This document shows, in pieces, positions 36,603 to 48,765 of a stretch of 64,000 nucleotides of DNA. Both the position numbers and the translations under genes were made by a program. The notes below the pieces were generated by a model. The model did not search any database, was not told the origin of the DNA, and worked only from the letters and a program-made list of their open reading frames with translations. Location: assembly GCA_946902985.2 (NCBI GenBank), contig OX336388.2:129334346-129398345 (forward strand), given 5' to 3'. The first letter of the stretch is position 1. Each line of letters starts with the position of its first letter. The DNA comes from Meconema thalassinum (Eukaryota > Arthropoda > Insecta > Orthoptera > Tettigoniidae).

Positions 36603-37189
36603 TGAAATTACTGTCTGCAGTCGTTGCTTGACTTAATAAACAGATAACACACTTTAGAGCTCAGCAACTTCAAGTGTGACCCTGGTGACAGCGCTAGCTC
36701 TGTCAGCCAGTGTGACAGAGAGGAGGGCGAGCCTGAGCGAGAGAGCAGACTGTGAACGCGCTGTTGCCGTTGAGGTAGCGTTTCTACGGGGAATATCAAA
36801 TTCCCCTCATGCGCGCTAATTTTAAAGTAAATATCAAAATCATTTTATGTAAATGGACCAGTATTTATTCACTTGGGGATTACTTAATAAGTTTCCACCA
36901 AAGCACAAACACCGATCTAATAAATAATATATGTCAAAAGTACGTCGCAGTCCTCTATTCCCTTCAGGTGCGCTGTTTTTTTTTTTTTTTTTTCAAATGG
37001 TAGACTCACACTTTGAACATTTCCATTTAACTTATTCTATTAATCAAACAGTGTGTTCCAGACAGGCATAAGCTTGTATGTTAAACGGGAAATTAATAAC
37101 GTCCCGAAAGGGAAAAAAAAATCTATTTAGAACAGATTTAAATAAATCTTTGCTGGATCATTTTGAAATGTAACCTATGTTACATTCCC
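36603..37189. other. No gene recognised
   Basis: Unique-looking intron sequence with a T19-type run near 36970-36990 and a short A run near 37110. No exon, repeat terminus or domain is recognised. Confidence 0.4.
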
Positions 37190-37548
37190 CATTGAAGGTA
37201 CCATATGTTTCACATGCTATTCTGCCCCTTCTTATTCCCGTTGAAAGAACGCCATCGGGGATGATATGCAATGAAAGTCTTTGTGGCGGATGGTTTTTGC
37301 GGTCTGATGCCCTTCTTGACGCCAACCGCATGAGAGGAGTTAATGAGAGATGAAATGAACGATGGTGAATGAAACTGGGCAAGGATCTGGAAGGAAGCAG
37401 CCGTGGCCTGTCAGAAGGTACCGTCCCAGCATTTACCTGGAGTTGAAAATGGGAAACCACGGAAAACCATTTTGAGGACGGCCAACGGTGGGGCTCGGTC
37501 CCATGTCTACCGAGTCTGCGCATTTGCGTGCGTAGCTACCGCTGCTGG
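37190..37548 (-). mobile_element. tRNA-derived SINE (minus)
   Basis: On the minus strand it has accagcagcggtagctacgc as a degenerate head, then the shared SINE body ggccgtcctcaaaatggttt, tccgtggtttcccattttca and ccaggtaaatgctgggacgg. The body matches 5882-6136 and 57899-58379. The far end near 37190 is approximate. Confidence 0.65.
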
Positions 37549-37579
37549 TATGCTATATTTGTAAATGCGCTGTATTAAT

Positions 37580-38341
37580 TGTGTACTAATCCCCCCCCAG
37601 GGGCTCACATCTAGTGGGACATGGGTTGACGACCAAAGGACCCCAGCTGAGTCCGACATTGCTTCCACTTACTTGTGCCGGGTTCCTCTCCGTCTTCTTT
37701 CCTGTTGACCCCTCTTGGTCAACTGTTGTTCTCTTCCGACCCCGACGGTATTAGGGTATCCGAGGCCTAGGGAGTCTCTTCCTTTCCCGCCTTAATTGGC
37801 CTTTCACTCATCTTTCCTGATTCCCTCATTCTTGGAGGGGTCACCCTTCTTTTTCTTTTCATGATATATCCTGCCTTCTGCTCAAGGTCCTCGAGGAGGC
37901 AGGGTGTGTGTAGCCCCACCAGTTCTGGTGCACCATGGATAGTGCTACATCCTCAAGGGCCCACAGCTGGTGAGCTCGGAAGTTGGCGACCTCGAGGGAT
38001 TCCTGAGCTGGTTCCGGTTTTTCGCCTTTTTCCATTGCTTTTGGGGTGGGCCCTCTCTTCTTTCCCTTTCCTATCTGCCTTTCTTGGCTCTACTTCTTTA
38101 TAAGTCCATCAATACTGATTCTTCGAGGGTTGAGGGCATTTATTTATCCTTTCTTTTATTTCCCTTACTCTTCTTTTGTTTTCCTTTTTCTTCTTCTAGT
38201 GTGTACGCTGTAGTAAGTTTTAGTTGTAAGTTGTAGTCAGATTTGCTTATAATTTCATTTTCATTTTTCTTGATCACCCAAACCATTAGGGGCCGATAAC
38301 CTAGATGTTAGACCCCTTAAAACAACAATCATCATCATCAT
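37580..38341 (+). mobile_element. Non-autonomous retroelement with 3' hairpin and (ATC)n tail
   Basis: It begins near ccaggggctcacatctagtg and contains ccgacggtattagggtatcc and gaggcctagggagtctcttc. It ends in the hairpin aggggccgataacctagatg...agacccctt and then aaaacaacaatcatcatcat. The 5' half is repeated at 63145-63390. The terminal hairpin and TAAAACAACAAT match the end of the RNase H LINE at 36039-36080. Open frames inside have no recognisable domain. Confidence 0.68.
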
Positions 38342-38559
38342 GAAATATCTATTTTTGAGTGCCTAAGTCATTGCTCTATATGGGTATTCTTAATAATGTT
38401 CTCGACGTTGTAGGTAGGTATTAGGAATTGCTGGTACAGTTAGTTGAATCTTAATCTTTTTATTCCTCTATTCCTGACATTACACTCTGAACTGAACCGT
38501 CACTGCTTGAATCATTTTCAGAGTCCGACAGTGATGCTATTCATCGTTAGCCAGTTCTG

Positions 38560-39703
38560 AATTTCGAATTTCCTGCTGTTTGATGTAGGTGCTTTATTAT
38601 ATTAATCTGTAGTGTGTGGTACGACACATTGCCCATCACTATGATACAATTACCTGGTATGTTTGGTACCAGCTGTGTTTTAAGCCAGGTCATGAAGTTC
38701 TTGCTGTTCGTGGTAATCACCAGATTTAGGTTTACATTTGAACATGCACAGTCCGCCGGTACAAACCCGTTTTCACGGCCCGCGTGAACTATGATCCACC
38801 TCTGGCCTGTACTGTCCGAAATCAGGACATCTTCAGTTGCCTCGTCCTGCTAACACGTCTTTACCGTGTATGATGGATGGATATAAGTTTCGTCCAAGAA
38901 TATAACAGGTCTTTTCTTGTCACCTAGCTCGTCATTCTCTTGTAAGATTCTCGGGTACACTGATCTCTTAAACTCATTATCGCCTTTTTCCTTCAATTTT
39001 TTCCTTTTATTCTGACACTTTCTTGAATTTGAAACCGATCGAATGAAACATTTGTCTCAGATGTTCGCGACTCCCCTTGTAATCTATCTCTATGATAGAT
39101 CACGACACTCATGTCATACGTTGTTGGCATGTTAAAGAACCCATTTGAATTCAGTAGGCCGTGTTCAATGGCAAAATTAATCTCGGGATTTTCCGCCAAC
39201 ACAAAGTTCCTCCATTCTCTACTTGAAAGCGCTGTAGTGTAGCGTTCAAAGGAACAACGAAATTCGACATGCAAGCTACCCTCTGGGTGTCAATTAACAA
39301 AGCTTGCACCAGGCACCCGAGGCCATACGATATTATTATCTATCTCATCGTGGAGAACAGATCGTAATTTCCCTACTGTTGGTATCTCATCCTTCACTAC
39401 ATAATACTCTTGAATTCTCCACCTAATAATGCACTTATCCATGTCATCTAGTATAATCTTCTTATTCACCGCTCTGTTTTTACCGGGAGTGGATAACTTC
39501 TCATTTATGTCGGTCAATATCTTCCTTTATGATTTTCTTAATAAATGACTCGGATTTCCCTGTTGCTGCTGCAGCTCGTTTTGTTGCCTGACTGACTGGC
39601 AAGCTAAAGGAATTTGCTGCCTTCTCTAAATCACAGAACGCAATTACATTGTTTACAACCTCTCTTGTTTCACTATGAACAACTTTGTTCTTGCCATAAC
39701 TTT
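38560..39703 (-). pseudogene. Tc1/mariner-superfamily transposase, degraded
   Basis: On the minus strand: NNVIAFCDLEKAANSFSLPV near 39640, then AAAATGKSESFIKKI, then DMDKCIIRWRIQEYYVVKDE+IPTVGKLRSVLHDEI (39360-39460). After frame changes a DDE-type core follows (RPVIFLDETYIHPSY, RWIIVHAGRENGFVPADC, CIIVMGNVSYH). FLDET carries the first catalytic Asp. The second site reads GN where DN is usual, so catalysis would be lost. Frameshifts and stops occur. This is a common insect DDE transposase family. Confidence 0.78.
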
Positions 39704-40078
39704 ACAGTAAATATTAATTAAAACACTCTAGAAACGAAGTCTTCGACAATCTCACTCAATGCAGTGCAACACTCGATTTACAACAAAATAATACAGCTGG
39801 CAGCGGTGTATATTTGGGATTGGTGATATGGGTGTCAAGCTCGGTGTTGCCAAGCCGTTCACTGTGTAGCAAAGCGCGGAGTGAACGTATCAATGTTGGC
39901 TTTACGGAAACTTCTTCCGTGACGATTGGATGTGAACTGTCTTTTGGCAACGCAGGCTTGTCATCACAGCTATTGGCTTACGGCCAGCGATGGACTACAC
40001 CTCTCTGCTTGAGTAGGTCAGAGCGGGCAGGGGGAAAGTACTTTTAGTTCACATTTTTTCCGGGGTTTCAGTTGGAGA

Positions 40079-40200
40079 TGCTGAGCTCTAATACAGTCAT
40101 CACAATTAACACCGGTTATCAGACAGATTCTACACACACCCAAAGTACACGGGGCTAAATGACCGCGTTGTCGCAGCTCCTAAACTAAGGAATCAACCAA
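40079..40200 (-). mobile_element. Short retroelement fragment (tggttgattccttag family)
   Basis: Antisense copy of the sequence inserted at 29341: aatgaccgcgttgtcgcagc, tcctaaactaaggaatcaac, extending to cacaattaacaccggttatc. It shares about 110 bp with 52421-52550. It lies about 130 bp before the SmD3 exon 2 acceptor. Confidence 0.65.
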
Positions 40201-40333
40201 ATTAAAAAGAAAATATGCCCTAAATAGGTGGGGGATCGCTGTTCCCCTATGTTCCCTTAGAATTTAATCACTGCCTCTATCCTTAATCCTCCATTGTAAC
40301 TGTTTTACTGGAAGTATGTTTATACTGTTTCAG

Positions 40334-40440
40334 CTGCCCGCGGGCGTGGTCGCGGTGGCCGAGGTCGAGCTCCGGGAGGCTGGCAGGGAGGACCTGGAGG
40401 TAGTGGAGGTCAGCGCGGTGGACGAAATGATAGACCTTAA
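40334..40440 (+). CDS. SmD3: snRNP core protein Sm D3, exon 2 (RG tail)
   Basis: After the acceptor tttcag the first two bases complete the codon split at 16670 (g|ct, Ala). The exon then encodes ARGRGRGGRGRAPGGWQGGP, further GG/RGG repeats, and ends NDRP with TAA at 40438-40440. RG-rich C-termini of SmD3 carry symmetric dimethyl-arginines and bind SMN in the families studied; here the five or so RG units and the GGWQGG segment resemble insect SmD3. Exon 1 (316 nt) plus this exon (107 nt) makes 423 nt, 140 residues and a stop, close to the usual animal length. Confidence 0.95.
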
Positions 40441-40910
40441 TCTCTGCCTGTTTGGCATCGGACAACACTTGAATCTGTGTTCTACTAAGTGGAAAATCTG
40501 TCATTGTTTGTACTGAATATTTCTATTCTAATGAAGATGGTCTTGTGTTCTTTTTCGTGAACTGAAGAATGAAAGTTTGTTTATGTAAGAGCGTAATATT
40601 TCATTTAATTCCAAGAAATATTTTCGCCTGACAGTGAAGAGACCGTACAAGAAATTCCATTATCAAGACGAAGAGATGAGATCAGTCATGGAAGTTAAGC
40701 TCACTGTATATTTTATATGTAAGAAAGATATTTGAGTAGTTAGAAGTGACTCACAATTTTCTACAGAATTTTGGCTTTTTATGGAATAACAATTTCAAAG
40801 AGATTTACTGTGAGCAAGAGTTGGTAAATGTGGTCACTGTGTAGAGTTGAGTCTCTGTCCGGAGACCTGTTCCTTTTTTTCCTTTTTAGGTAATAAAAGA
40901 AACACATCAA
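40441..40910 (+). other. SmD3 3' UTR (predicted) with poly(A) signal
   Basis: AT-rich sequence after the stop without recognised repeats. The best poly(A) signal is AATAAA at 40892-40897 (taataaaagaaac). The exact cleavage site is not visible in sequence. From 40911 to 41187 nothing is recognised. Confidence 0.5.
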
Positions 40911-41187
40911 GAGTCATTCTGTATGATTTTCTAGTACAGTTTTATTTATTGCAGACAGACGGGCCACTGTTATGCAAAATCTGACCCGGATAATTGTGTT
41001 ATGTATATAGGTACTTTGCTGATGGTGTTCTCTTTGAATGAAGAGCTCCTAGCTGCATCCTCTGCTAGCATCCAATAGTAGCGTTTCTAGCCACTTGGCC
41101 GGCCGGTATTCCCTACGCACCACGTAGACAAGCTCGTGGTCCATCTACATTATAGTCTGTCTCATCTTCATGTTACCTGTCTGACTA

Positions 41188-42193
41188 AGGGTCGGGTTCA
41201 CCATGGTTCGTCAATATGTTTAACCAATTAAGGCCGTTGACGGACGATTACCGAAATGTCGTGGTTCACCAAACTATAACAATCCGTTAGCTTCCTTAAT
41301 AAGCCGTCAAAACTAATTGCTCTGTCAACATGGAATTAACGACTTGACGGTCGACTTGCGTACCATTCAAATCCAAAATGGCGTGCGGCCAAAGCAGGAA
41401 TAGTCGTACATTAAACTTTATTCTGAACGATGACGATGTTTTTGAAGACATGCTAGATTTTCTTCGACCATTAACTTATAAATAACGAAGGAATTACTTG
41501 AATGAATGCGACGATACAGAATTTATCATGTGATTTCGGTTGCCAAAACCTTCTGTGTTGAATGTTCTACAGATGACAGAACCTAACCTGGAATTCCCAT
41601 CTGATAAGTAAGATAGCCTAGGCCTATGTACCACTCTTTATTTATGTGTAATATCGTGTGATGCATTACGGTGTAGAACATGTAGTTAATTTAATAAAGG
41701 ACTACCTAGACGTCGCAACATCAGTCCTATTTCTTTTTACGTGTAATATCGCATGATGCAGTACGTTATAAAATATCTTATTTAATTTAATAAAAGACTA
41801 TCTAAACATTATAGCATCAGTCCTCTTATTTTCAAGGATTTCACGATACTCATCCGCCAAGTAGATAAGGGTGGATAAGTATGTTTCTTTCATTTAACAA
41901 AAATTTCACAGTCCCCTAATCTTTTCCTCATCAGCCATGTTTGTTTTTAACCAAGGAGTATGTAACTTTTAGGCTTTCTCAGGTAACGGCCAACTTAATT
42001 ACACCAAAGAATAAACAAATACCGCCACAATCATCTTTCAATGAGGTTTGTACAGCCCTTAATCCTAAAGCTTCGTTTGCTAATGCCCATCGGAGAATGT
42101 GCTAGTGAAACGCCAACGAGCTTAATGCCGATGTTAAAGTTAACAACGCATTTACTGACGGCCTGTTAACGCTGCGTTGGTGAACCCGGCCCT
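41188..42193. mobile_element. Harbinger-like TIR element, about 1 kb
   Basis: The left end is agggtcgggttcaccatggt. The right end, as reverse complement, is agggccgggttcaccaacgc. Ends starting with AGGGCC-GGTTTCACC-type sequence are typical of PIF/Harbinger or ISL2EU elements in insects. An ATG near 41381 opens a short acidic frame (LNDDDVFEDMLDFLRP). A stray terminus copy is at 2858-2880. The TSD is not clear. Confidence 0.5.
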
Positions 42194-42499
42194 GATCCTT
42201 GCTGGCAAGTAGATGTATGAACTACAAGTCGTCAGTAGTGTGACGCAGTCTGTTTTCCTGGAGATAGTGGTACAGTCTGCTCTGCATAATGGCGGACGCA
42301 GTTCCCGGTGAATGCCTGGAACACGGCCTAAAACACCGGACAACTTGTACATAGTTATGAACGTCGGCCGTGAAAGCCTAAGCTGTAATAATCTGCTCTG
42401 TATGTTGATAAATCATTGTCGTATGAGTTTTGCCTTTTGGTCAGTTGGATATTTTAAATTTGTTTTAGTTTTAAGGCATTCATACCCTTAACGGAAGAG

Positions 42500-43010
42500 T
42501 GTGTTTGAGTCTTTGGTCCTTTGACTAGTTAGATGCAGCGCTCCATGCCTCCCTGTCCTGAGCTAATTGTTTCAACTCTACAAAGCTACCACACCTTATA
42601 TCCGAGGCATTCTGTCTAACATATTCTAACATTGGTCTACCCCTACAGTTCTTGTCCTCGAACCTTCCTTACCAACCTAACTCTTCTCTCCATTAGCAGT
42701 CGCCAGAGACATCTGTCCTCTCCCACTCTTCTTAATACGTCTTCATTTGTTACTCAATCTACCCATCTGATTTTCATCATTCTCATGTAACACCACTTTT
42801 CAAATTCTTCTATTCACCTCTTTTCTGCTGCGCCAACAGTCGCAAGTTTCACTTCCATAGAACGCCATGCTCCAGACAAAGGCTTTCAAAGATGAGTTTC
42901 TAATACCTAAATTATATTTTATATCAACAGATTTATTTTATGTAGAAATACTTTCCTTGCCTTAGCTGACCTACTGTTTATATTGTTTTTTGCTTTGTCC
43001 ATCACTGGTT
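42500..43010 (-). pseudogene. LINE C-terminal fragment (minus)
   Basis: On the minus strand the C-terminal part of an RTE-like LINE is readable: KWCYMRMMKIRWVD-like (about 42780), VTNEDVLRRVGED (about 42750), RQNASDIRCGSFVELKQLAQ+DREAW (about 42570). Frameshifts are frequent. The stretch 42194-42499 before it has no recognised feature. Confidence 0.6.
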
Positions 43011-43589
43011 ATTTTGCTTCCTACGTAGCAAAGTCCCCTACTTCCTTGAGAGTAGTGTGTTATTATAGCAGAGTTAGTGTGACTAGTAGACTATTATTAT
43101 TAAAAACAGCATGCAAATTGCTAATGTTGGTAACATTTGATGAGTATACATACCTACTCTCTTACCCCTACACTGTCCCTGACGTGCCGATAGATAGATG
43201 TAAACAGTTGACAGCACACTCACTTCAAGATGGCAAAGACTCATCGGACGTAAAAATTACCGAATCACAGTGTGCTTTACTATTTTACGTACCAAGACCT
43301 TCTTTCTCAAATTCGCACCAGAATGGGCATCCACACACTGGCGAATATTCAATACGTTACTGTGATTTATATTTTTTCCCCTAATTATCTTGAATACGAT
43401 ATTCCTTCAGAATCCTCGACTTGATATAGTTTTTTTTTAAGTGGTTGATACGTTTGTTATTATCTTCACCACAAGTTGCATAGCTGAGGTAATAAAATGA
43501 AACTAAGTTCATGATTTGCTTCGTATTGTGTTCTAGTGATAATCATGATTAAATATATGGGAAAACGATATCATCAGGTGTTGAGGTAT
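43011..43589. other. No gene recognised
   Basis: A 133-codon open frame (42983-43384) has no domain, no splice support and begins inside the LINE fragment. I treat it as chance. The rest is AT-rich without repeats that I recognise. Confidence 0.35.
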
Positions 43590-43642
43590 TAGTTTTGAGT
43601 GGAACAAGTCGCCAGTTTCTCTTATTTGGGAAGTCTAATCAC

Positions 43643-44319
43643 TAAGGCCCGGAAGTTCAGGCAAAATCATATTTTTGCATATTTTGGTTCTTTTGACACC
43701 ATGCATCATATTTTTCTCCTTTTCCTGTTTAAGTGCATTTCTCTGATTGAGAAGGGCATGTATTCTAATTTCCTATTGTTTTGAATTGCTGTTGGTTACT
43801 TCAAGTTCTTAAAGTCGTATATTTAGATTCCGACTTTGAGAGTCTTATCACAGAATAATACTGAAATTATTTGAATACCTTGGAAGTTACAGTCCTTTTT
43901 GTTAAGTTAATATGAACTATTTTTATTCTGTATTCACTATGTAAATATTGTAAAATTATTTTCATTACAAAAAATGCAAAGGCTATTAACATTTTATATC
44001 AGTTATACTAAAATATTAACGTAATAAAATAATTATTGATGGTCGACACCGCTTGAAGTTCCATAAAATAACATTTCCTACTATTTAGAACTGTTTCTTA
44101 GTCGAGATATTTTAAAAAAGGTTTAGTTATATGTCCGTCTGTTCATATTTTCTTTATATTCAAAAGAGAAAGCTAAAGAATTCGAAGTGATCGTAGGCTA
44201 ATTGCCGTTGTTATTTCATAGTGCATATTTTTTTAAGCGTGGTCCGTATTTGACCAATAATTAGTGCATTTTTTGATGCATATTTATTTATTTAATAGTG
44301 CACGAACTTCCTGGCCTTA
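43643..44319. mobile_element. hAT-like MITE 1 of a tandem pair, TSD CTAATCAC
   Basis: The ends are TAAGGCCCGGAAG and CTTCCTGGCCTTA, inverted. The flanking CTAATCAC at 43635-43642 and 44320-44327 is an exact 8 bp TSD. The 677 bp AT-rich interior has no coding. The 8 bp TSD and the TA(A/G)GGCC-type ends suggest hAT. Confidence 0.78.
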
Positions 44320-44489
44320 CTAATCACTAGGCCCCTGATGTTGATGACATGTCATCTTTTTTACTGAGCTGTCTAAAACAATGCTGAAGTACATAGAAAC
44401 TCCAGGCGGGCCACCCCGTCAAATGTCATTTTTATTTGCATCTTTTTTTTTTTTTTTTAAGAGCAGATTTTTAAGTTTGGTAGATTGTT

Positions 44490-47400
44490 TTGGTCCCTCA
44501 CAATGGTGTCGTCCTCATCGTGTCTTGATGTGGGGGCTTGAGAGCCCAAATGATCCTGCGAGCTATGCCGGCGGGAGTGTGAGCTCCTGGTATTTATTTA
44601 TTTATTTAATAGTGCAGGACAGGTCAAAGGTGATGGGTCAGACAAAGAGGGATACCCTGGTCCTCCAGGTTGGGGGTTGATCATGGGGCTAACAACCCCA
44701 TATCGAAAAAAAAAAAAATTGTCTGTTATGAAACTCCAATACGTAAACGGAAAAATTATATGTACATAGTAACCTGGAATGTGAGAACATTGAACAAACC
44801 TGGAGCGTTGAAGGGCCTTAAGGAAGACATGGAGAAATAAAGGAGTGGCAGCGATCCAAGAGATCAAATGGAGAGGAGATGGTATATTGAGAAGTGATAA
44901 CCATACAATAATGTATAGTGGAGGCGACAGTGGAAGAATAGGTGGCACAGGTTTCCTCGTGGATAATAGATATAAAACAGCAGTACTGAATTTTAAGGCT
45001 GTAAATGAAAGGATAATTATGTACTTTGAGAATGAAGGCTCGATTCTTGAATATCACCTTTATATGTGTATATGCCCCCACAGATGAGGATGAGGTGAAA
45101 GACACGTTCTACAGTCAGCTTGAACAGGAACTCGAGGGTATAGCAAGGCAAGATGTAAAAATCGTGTTAGGTGAATTCAATGCGAAGGTGGGAAAGGAAG
45201 CAGCATTTAGAGAGACGGTAGGAAAGGAAAGTCTGCATGAGGTATCAAATAATAATGGACAGAGACTCATCGACTTTGCCATGGGAAATGAAATGATTGT
45301 GAAAAGTACATGGCTTCAGAGAAAGAATATAAGGAAAGTAACGTGGTGCTCACCAGATGGAACCACATTCAATCAAATTGACTATGTGGTAATTTATAGA
45401 AGACACGCATCTGATATACTCGAAGTTGATAATTGTAGAGGAGCGGATTGTGACTCTGACCATTTCATGGTAAGGGTAAAATATAGACAGCATATAGCAG
45501 GGTACAGATCTGGAAAGATGAGGAAAGTCCCTAGAAGGTATAATGTCTTAAAACTAAAAGAAAGGAAACTGCCGAACAATATGAAACACATTTACGGAAG
45601 AAGTTGGAGACTAAACAAAATTGGGATTTAGAGGGAGTAGAAGGAAAATGGAGTATAATTAGGGACACACTACACGAAGCTGCAGAAGTAGTACTGGGGA
45701 CAGAAGAAAGGATTAAAAGACAAATCTGGTTCGATGAAGACTGTAAAATAGCTATAATGGAGAGGAATGCTGCAAGGGAGAAAATGATAGTAGACCAACG
45801 AGAAACAATACAGAAGAACATGAAAAGGAAAGAGGCAGATAGAATTTGTAGAAGAAAGAAACGGGAATCAGAGAAGAAATGGATTGAAGAGCTAGAAGAA
45901 GAATACAATAATCAAGAAGTAAGAAAGTACTATAAACGAATACAGGAAGTGAAGAAGGGCTTTCAACCCCGAGCAGTTTTCTGCAGAGATAAAGAAGGAA
46001 ATTTCATAGGAGGAGGAGAACAGATTTTAGATCGATGGGCTGAATATTTCAGCGAGCTGCTCAATGCTACTGCGGAGACTGTATTGCTAGAACAGGGGGG
46101 TCAAGAGAATAACCAACCATGGTGCAAGGATAACACTGATGCAATGCCAGTACCTGTGCCGACGCTGGAGGAGGTTAGTTTGGCTATTAAAAGCTTGAGG
46201 AATAACAAAGCCCCAGGAGGTGATAATATTTCAGCAGAGATGATTAAGTGTGGTGGGGAACATTTGGCAAAGCTGGTACACCAGTTGATTGTGGAGATAT
46301 GGGAGAAGGAGGTGATGCCAGAACAGTGGAACACGGCCATTATTTGCCCAATCCATAAGAAGAATGATAAAGCAAAGTGTGAAAATTATTGTGGCATAGC
46401 ACTGCTTACTATCGACCAAAGTATTATGTGTACTCGAGTTTGAAGGTTGTTTATGAAGTAACCAATAGACCTACATAAAATCCAATAACATCATCATTTT
46501 CGTCGTTCTATTTTACGTTAGCTCATGTAAGTTTGGAATTTTAAATTTATATTTTAATATTTTTTGGCGCAGTTGGAACACTAAAGTGCACGTTTTTAAG
46601 CGTGTTTCAACCATGCGTCAAGAATTATTATCTCAAAAACCCGTCATCAGATCGAATCCAAATTTTAACACAATATACATTGGAATGTTTTATAACGGGT
46701 TTATTAATTTCAAAATATTGCGTGTCTAAGAAAAGAAGTTATCATTTGTGTAAGGTAACTTTTTCTCGGCTCGGGGTGGTTAGAAAATGTAGTTCTTGGT
46801 CGCGATGAAATCCTTATACATCAAAAAGTTATGCTGTATGACTGTGAAATACGTAAATTAACTCACTTATTTTATATCGGTTTGTATTTGTAGGCAGAAA
46901 TAACGCATCGTTCACCAGCTAGCCGCCCCGGGGTAAGCTGTACAGCGTTGCTGAGATGGAGCCCATCACTGCCGAGCGTGGCGAGGTCTTATTTCCCCGT
47001 TCAAATACAAACCGATATAAAATAAGTGAATTCATTTACGTATTTTAAAGTCATACAGCATAACTTTTTGATGTGTAAGGATTACATCGCGACCAAGAAC
47101 TACATTTTCCAACCACCCCGAGCCAAGAAAAAGTTACCTTACAAAAATGATAACTTTTTTTCTTGGACACGCAAAATTTTGAAATTAATAAACCAGTTAT
47201 ACAACATTCCAATGTATATTGTGCTAAAATTTGGATTCGATCTGATGACGGGTTTTTGAGATAATAATTCTTACATGTGACGCATGGTTGAAACACGCTT
47301 AAAAACGTGCACTTTTTGTGCTCCAACTGCGACAAAAAATATTAAAATATAAACTAAAAATTCCAAACCTACATGAGCTAACGTACAATAGAACGACGAA

Positions 47401-48765
47401 AATAATGATGTTATTGGATTTTATGTAGATCTATTGGTTACTTCACAAACAACCTTCAAACTAGAGTGCACATAATACTTTGGTCGACAGTAGTGTGGTC
47501 TATAAAATCCTAGCCAAGGTAATGGCTATGAGACTTACACCTCTTGTTGAAGAGAGGCTTGGATTCCGACAGGGTAGATCGACGACGGACCATATCTTCA
47601 CAATAAGGCAAATAATGGAAAAGTGTTGCGAATATAATGTGAATGTGCACCAACTATATGAGGATTTCAAACAGGCTTATGATAGTGTAAAAAGGAAAAC
47701 TCTGTATCAGACCTTGATGGACATGGGATTCCCACCCAAACTAATCAGATTGGTGCAAATGACTCTTACTGGCACAAAATGTCGAGTTAAAGTTGAAGGA
47801 AGACTCTCAAAAGTTTTTGAGGTAAACCAAGGCTTAAGACTGTCCATGCTGCTGTTCAATATAGTACTAGAAAGAGTAATGAGGAAGATAGATATCAGCA
47901 ATCCAGGAGGCACGCTGTTAAACCGTATGAGCCAAAATCTAGCGTATGCTGATGATGTAGGTATGCTGTCACGAAGACTGAAAGATCTTGAAGAAGGGTT
48001 GAGACGGTTAGAAAAAGAATCAGAAGAAGTAGGATTACGAGTGAACTACAACAAAACTCAATATTTATTATTAACTAGGAGAAATACTGTGGAGAAAGAT
48101 AAATATATACATTTATTTATAAACCTAAATGGGGTGAATTTTGAGAGGTGTGAAAGCTTCAAGTATTTGGGAGTACTGGTTACTGAAGATAAAAGCACAA
48201 GAGAAGAAATAAAAGCAAGAATTGCAGCCGGTAATAGAGCTTATTGGGCACTGATAAATATCCTCAAAGCGCGCATCCTCAGTAGAAGATTAAAGGTGAC
48301 AGTGTACCGAACAGTTATAAGACCAGTGGTAATGTACGGCTCGGAAACATGGACTATGACTGTGGCAGAAGAGGAGATTTTGAGAAGATGGGAAAGGAAA
48401 ATACTGAGGAAGATTTATGGAGCAGTGAATGAGGCAGGAAGATGGAGAATACGGGAAAACAAAGAATTGAAGGAATTATATGGGCATCCTGATATAGTTT
48501 CGGAAGTAAAGAGAAATAGGCTAAGATGGCTGGGACATGTGGAGAGAATGGCAGGTGATAGAGTGGTTAAAAAGACCTATAGGGGAAATCCAGGTGGAAG
48601 AAGACCTAGGAAATGATGGTTGGATGACGTGGAGGATGAATTACGCAAGATGGGAGTAAGAAGATGGAGGAAACGTACAGAAGATCGTCAAGATTGGGCA
48701 ACGATTGTTGGAGAGGCCAAGGTCCTACATGGACTGTAGCGCCGAGGAGTAGTAGTAGATTTTTG
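44490..48765 (+). pseudogene. RTE-like LINE (APE plus RT), split by a foldback element
   Basis: The leader has tttggtccctcacaatggtg and ggtcctccaggttgggggtt. APE: IVTWNVRTLNKPGALK (about 44765), VAAIQEIKWRGDG, a frameshift near 45035, LGEFNAKVG (usual GDFN changed to GEFN) and CDSDHFMVRVK. RT: SLRNNKAPGGDNISAEMI, AIICPIHKKND to 46410, then after the insertion VVYKILAKVMAMRLTPLVEE, GFRQGRSTTDHIF, LAYADDVGML (catalytic pair), RPVVMYGSETWTM, LRWLGHVERMAG. An in-frame stop at 48614-48616 precedes WLDDVEDELRKMG. The tail gtagtagtaga is an RTE-like simple repeat. Confidence 0.87.
46413..47487. mobile_element. Foldback element with about 490 bp inverted arms
   Basis: The left arm (46413 to about 46905) and right arm (about 46990 to 47487) are reverse complements at roughly 95% by eye, starting TCGACCAAAGTATTATGTG. 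The GC-richer loop (46906-46987) contains ccgccccggggtaagctgta. It interrupts the LINE RT between LLT and VVYKIL. No coding and no clean TSD are seen. Confidence 0.82.

Noticed and set aside
36971..36990. Poly(T) run as Pol III terminator
   Set aside because: No Pol III gene upstream; simple homopolymer in an intron.
37861..38236. Two open frames of 80-88 codons
   Set aside because: They lie inside a repeated non-autonomous retroelement and no domain is recognisable.
42983..43384. 133-codon open frame
   Set aside because: No recognisable domain or splice support; overlaps a LINE fragment and AT-rich DNA.
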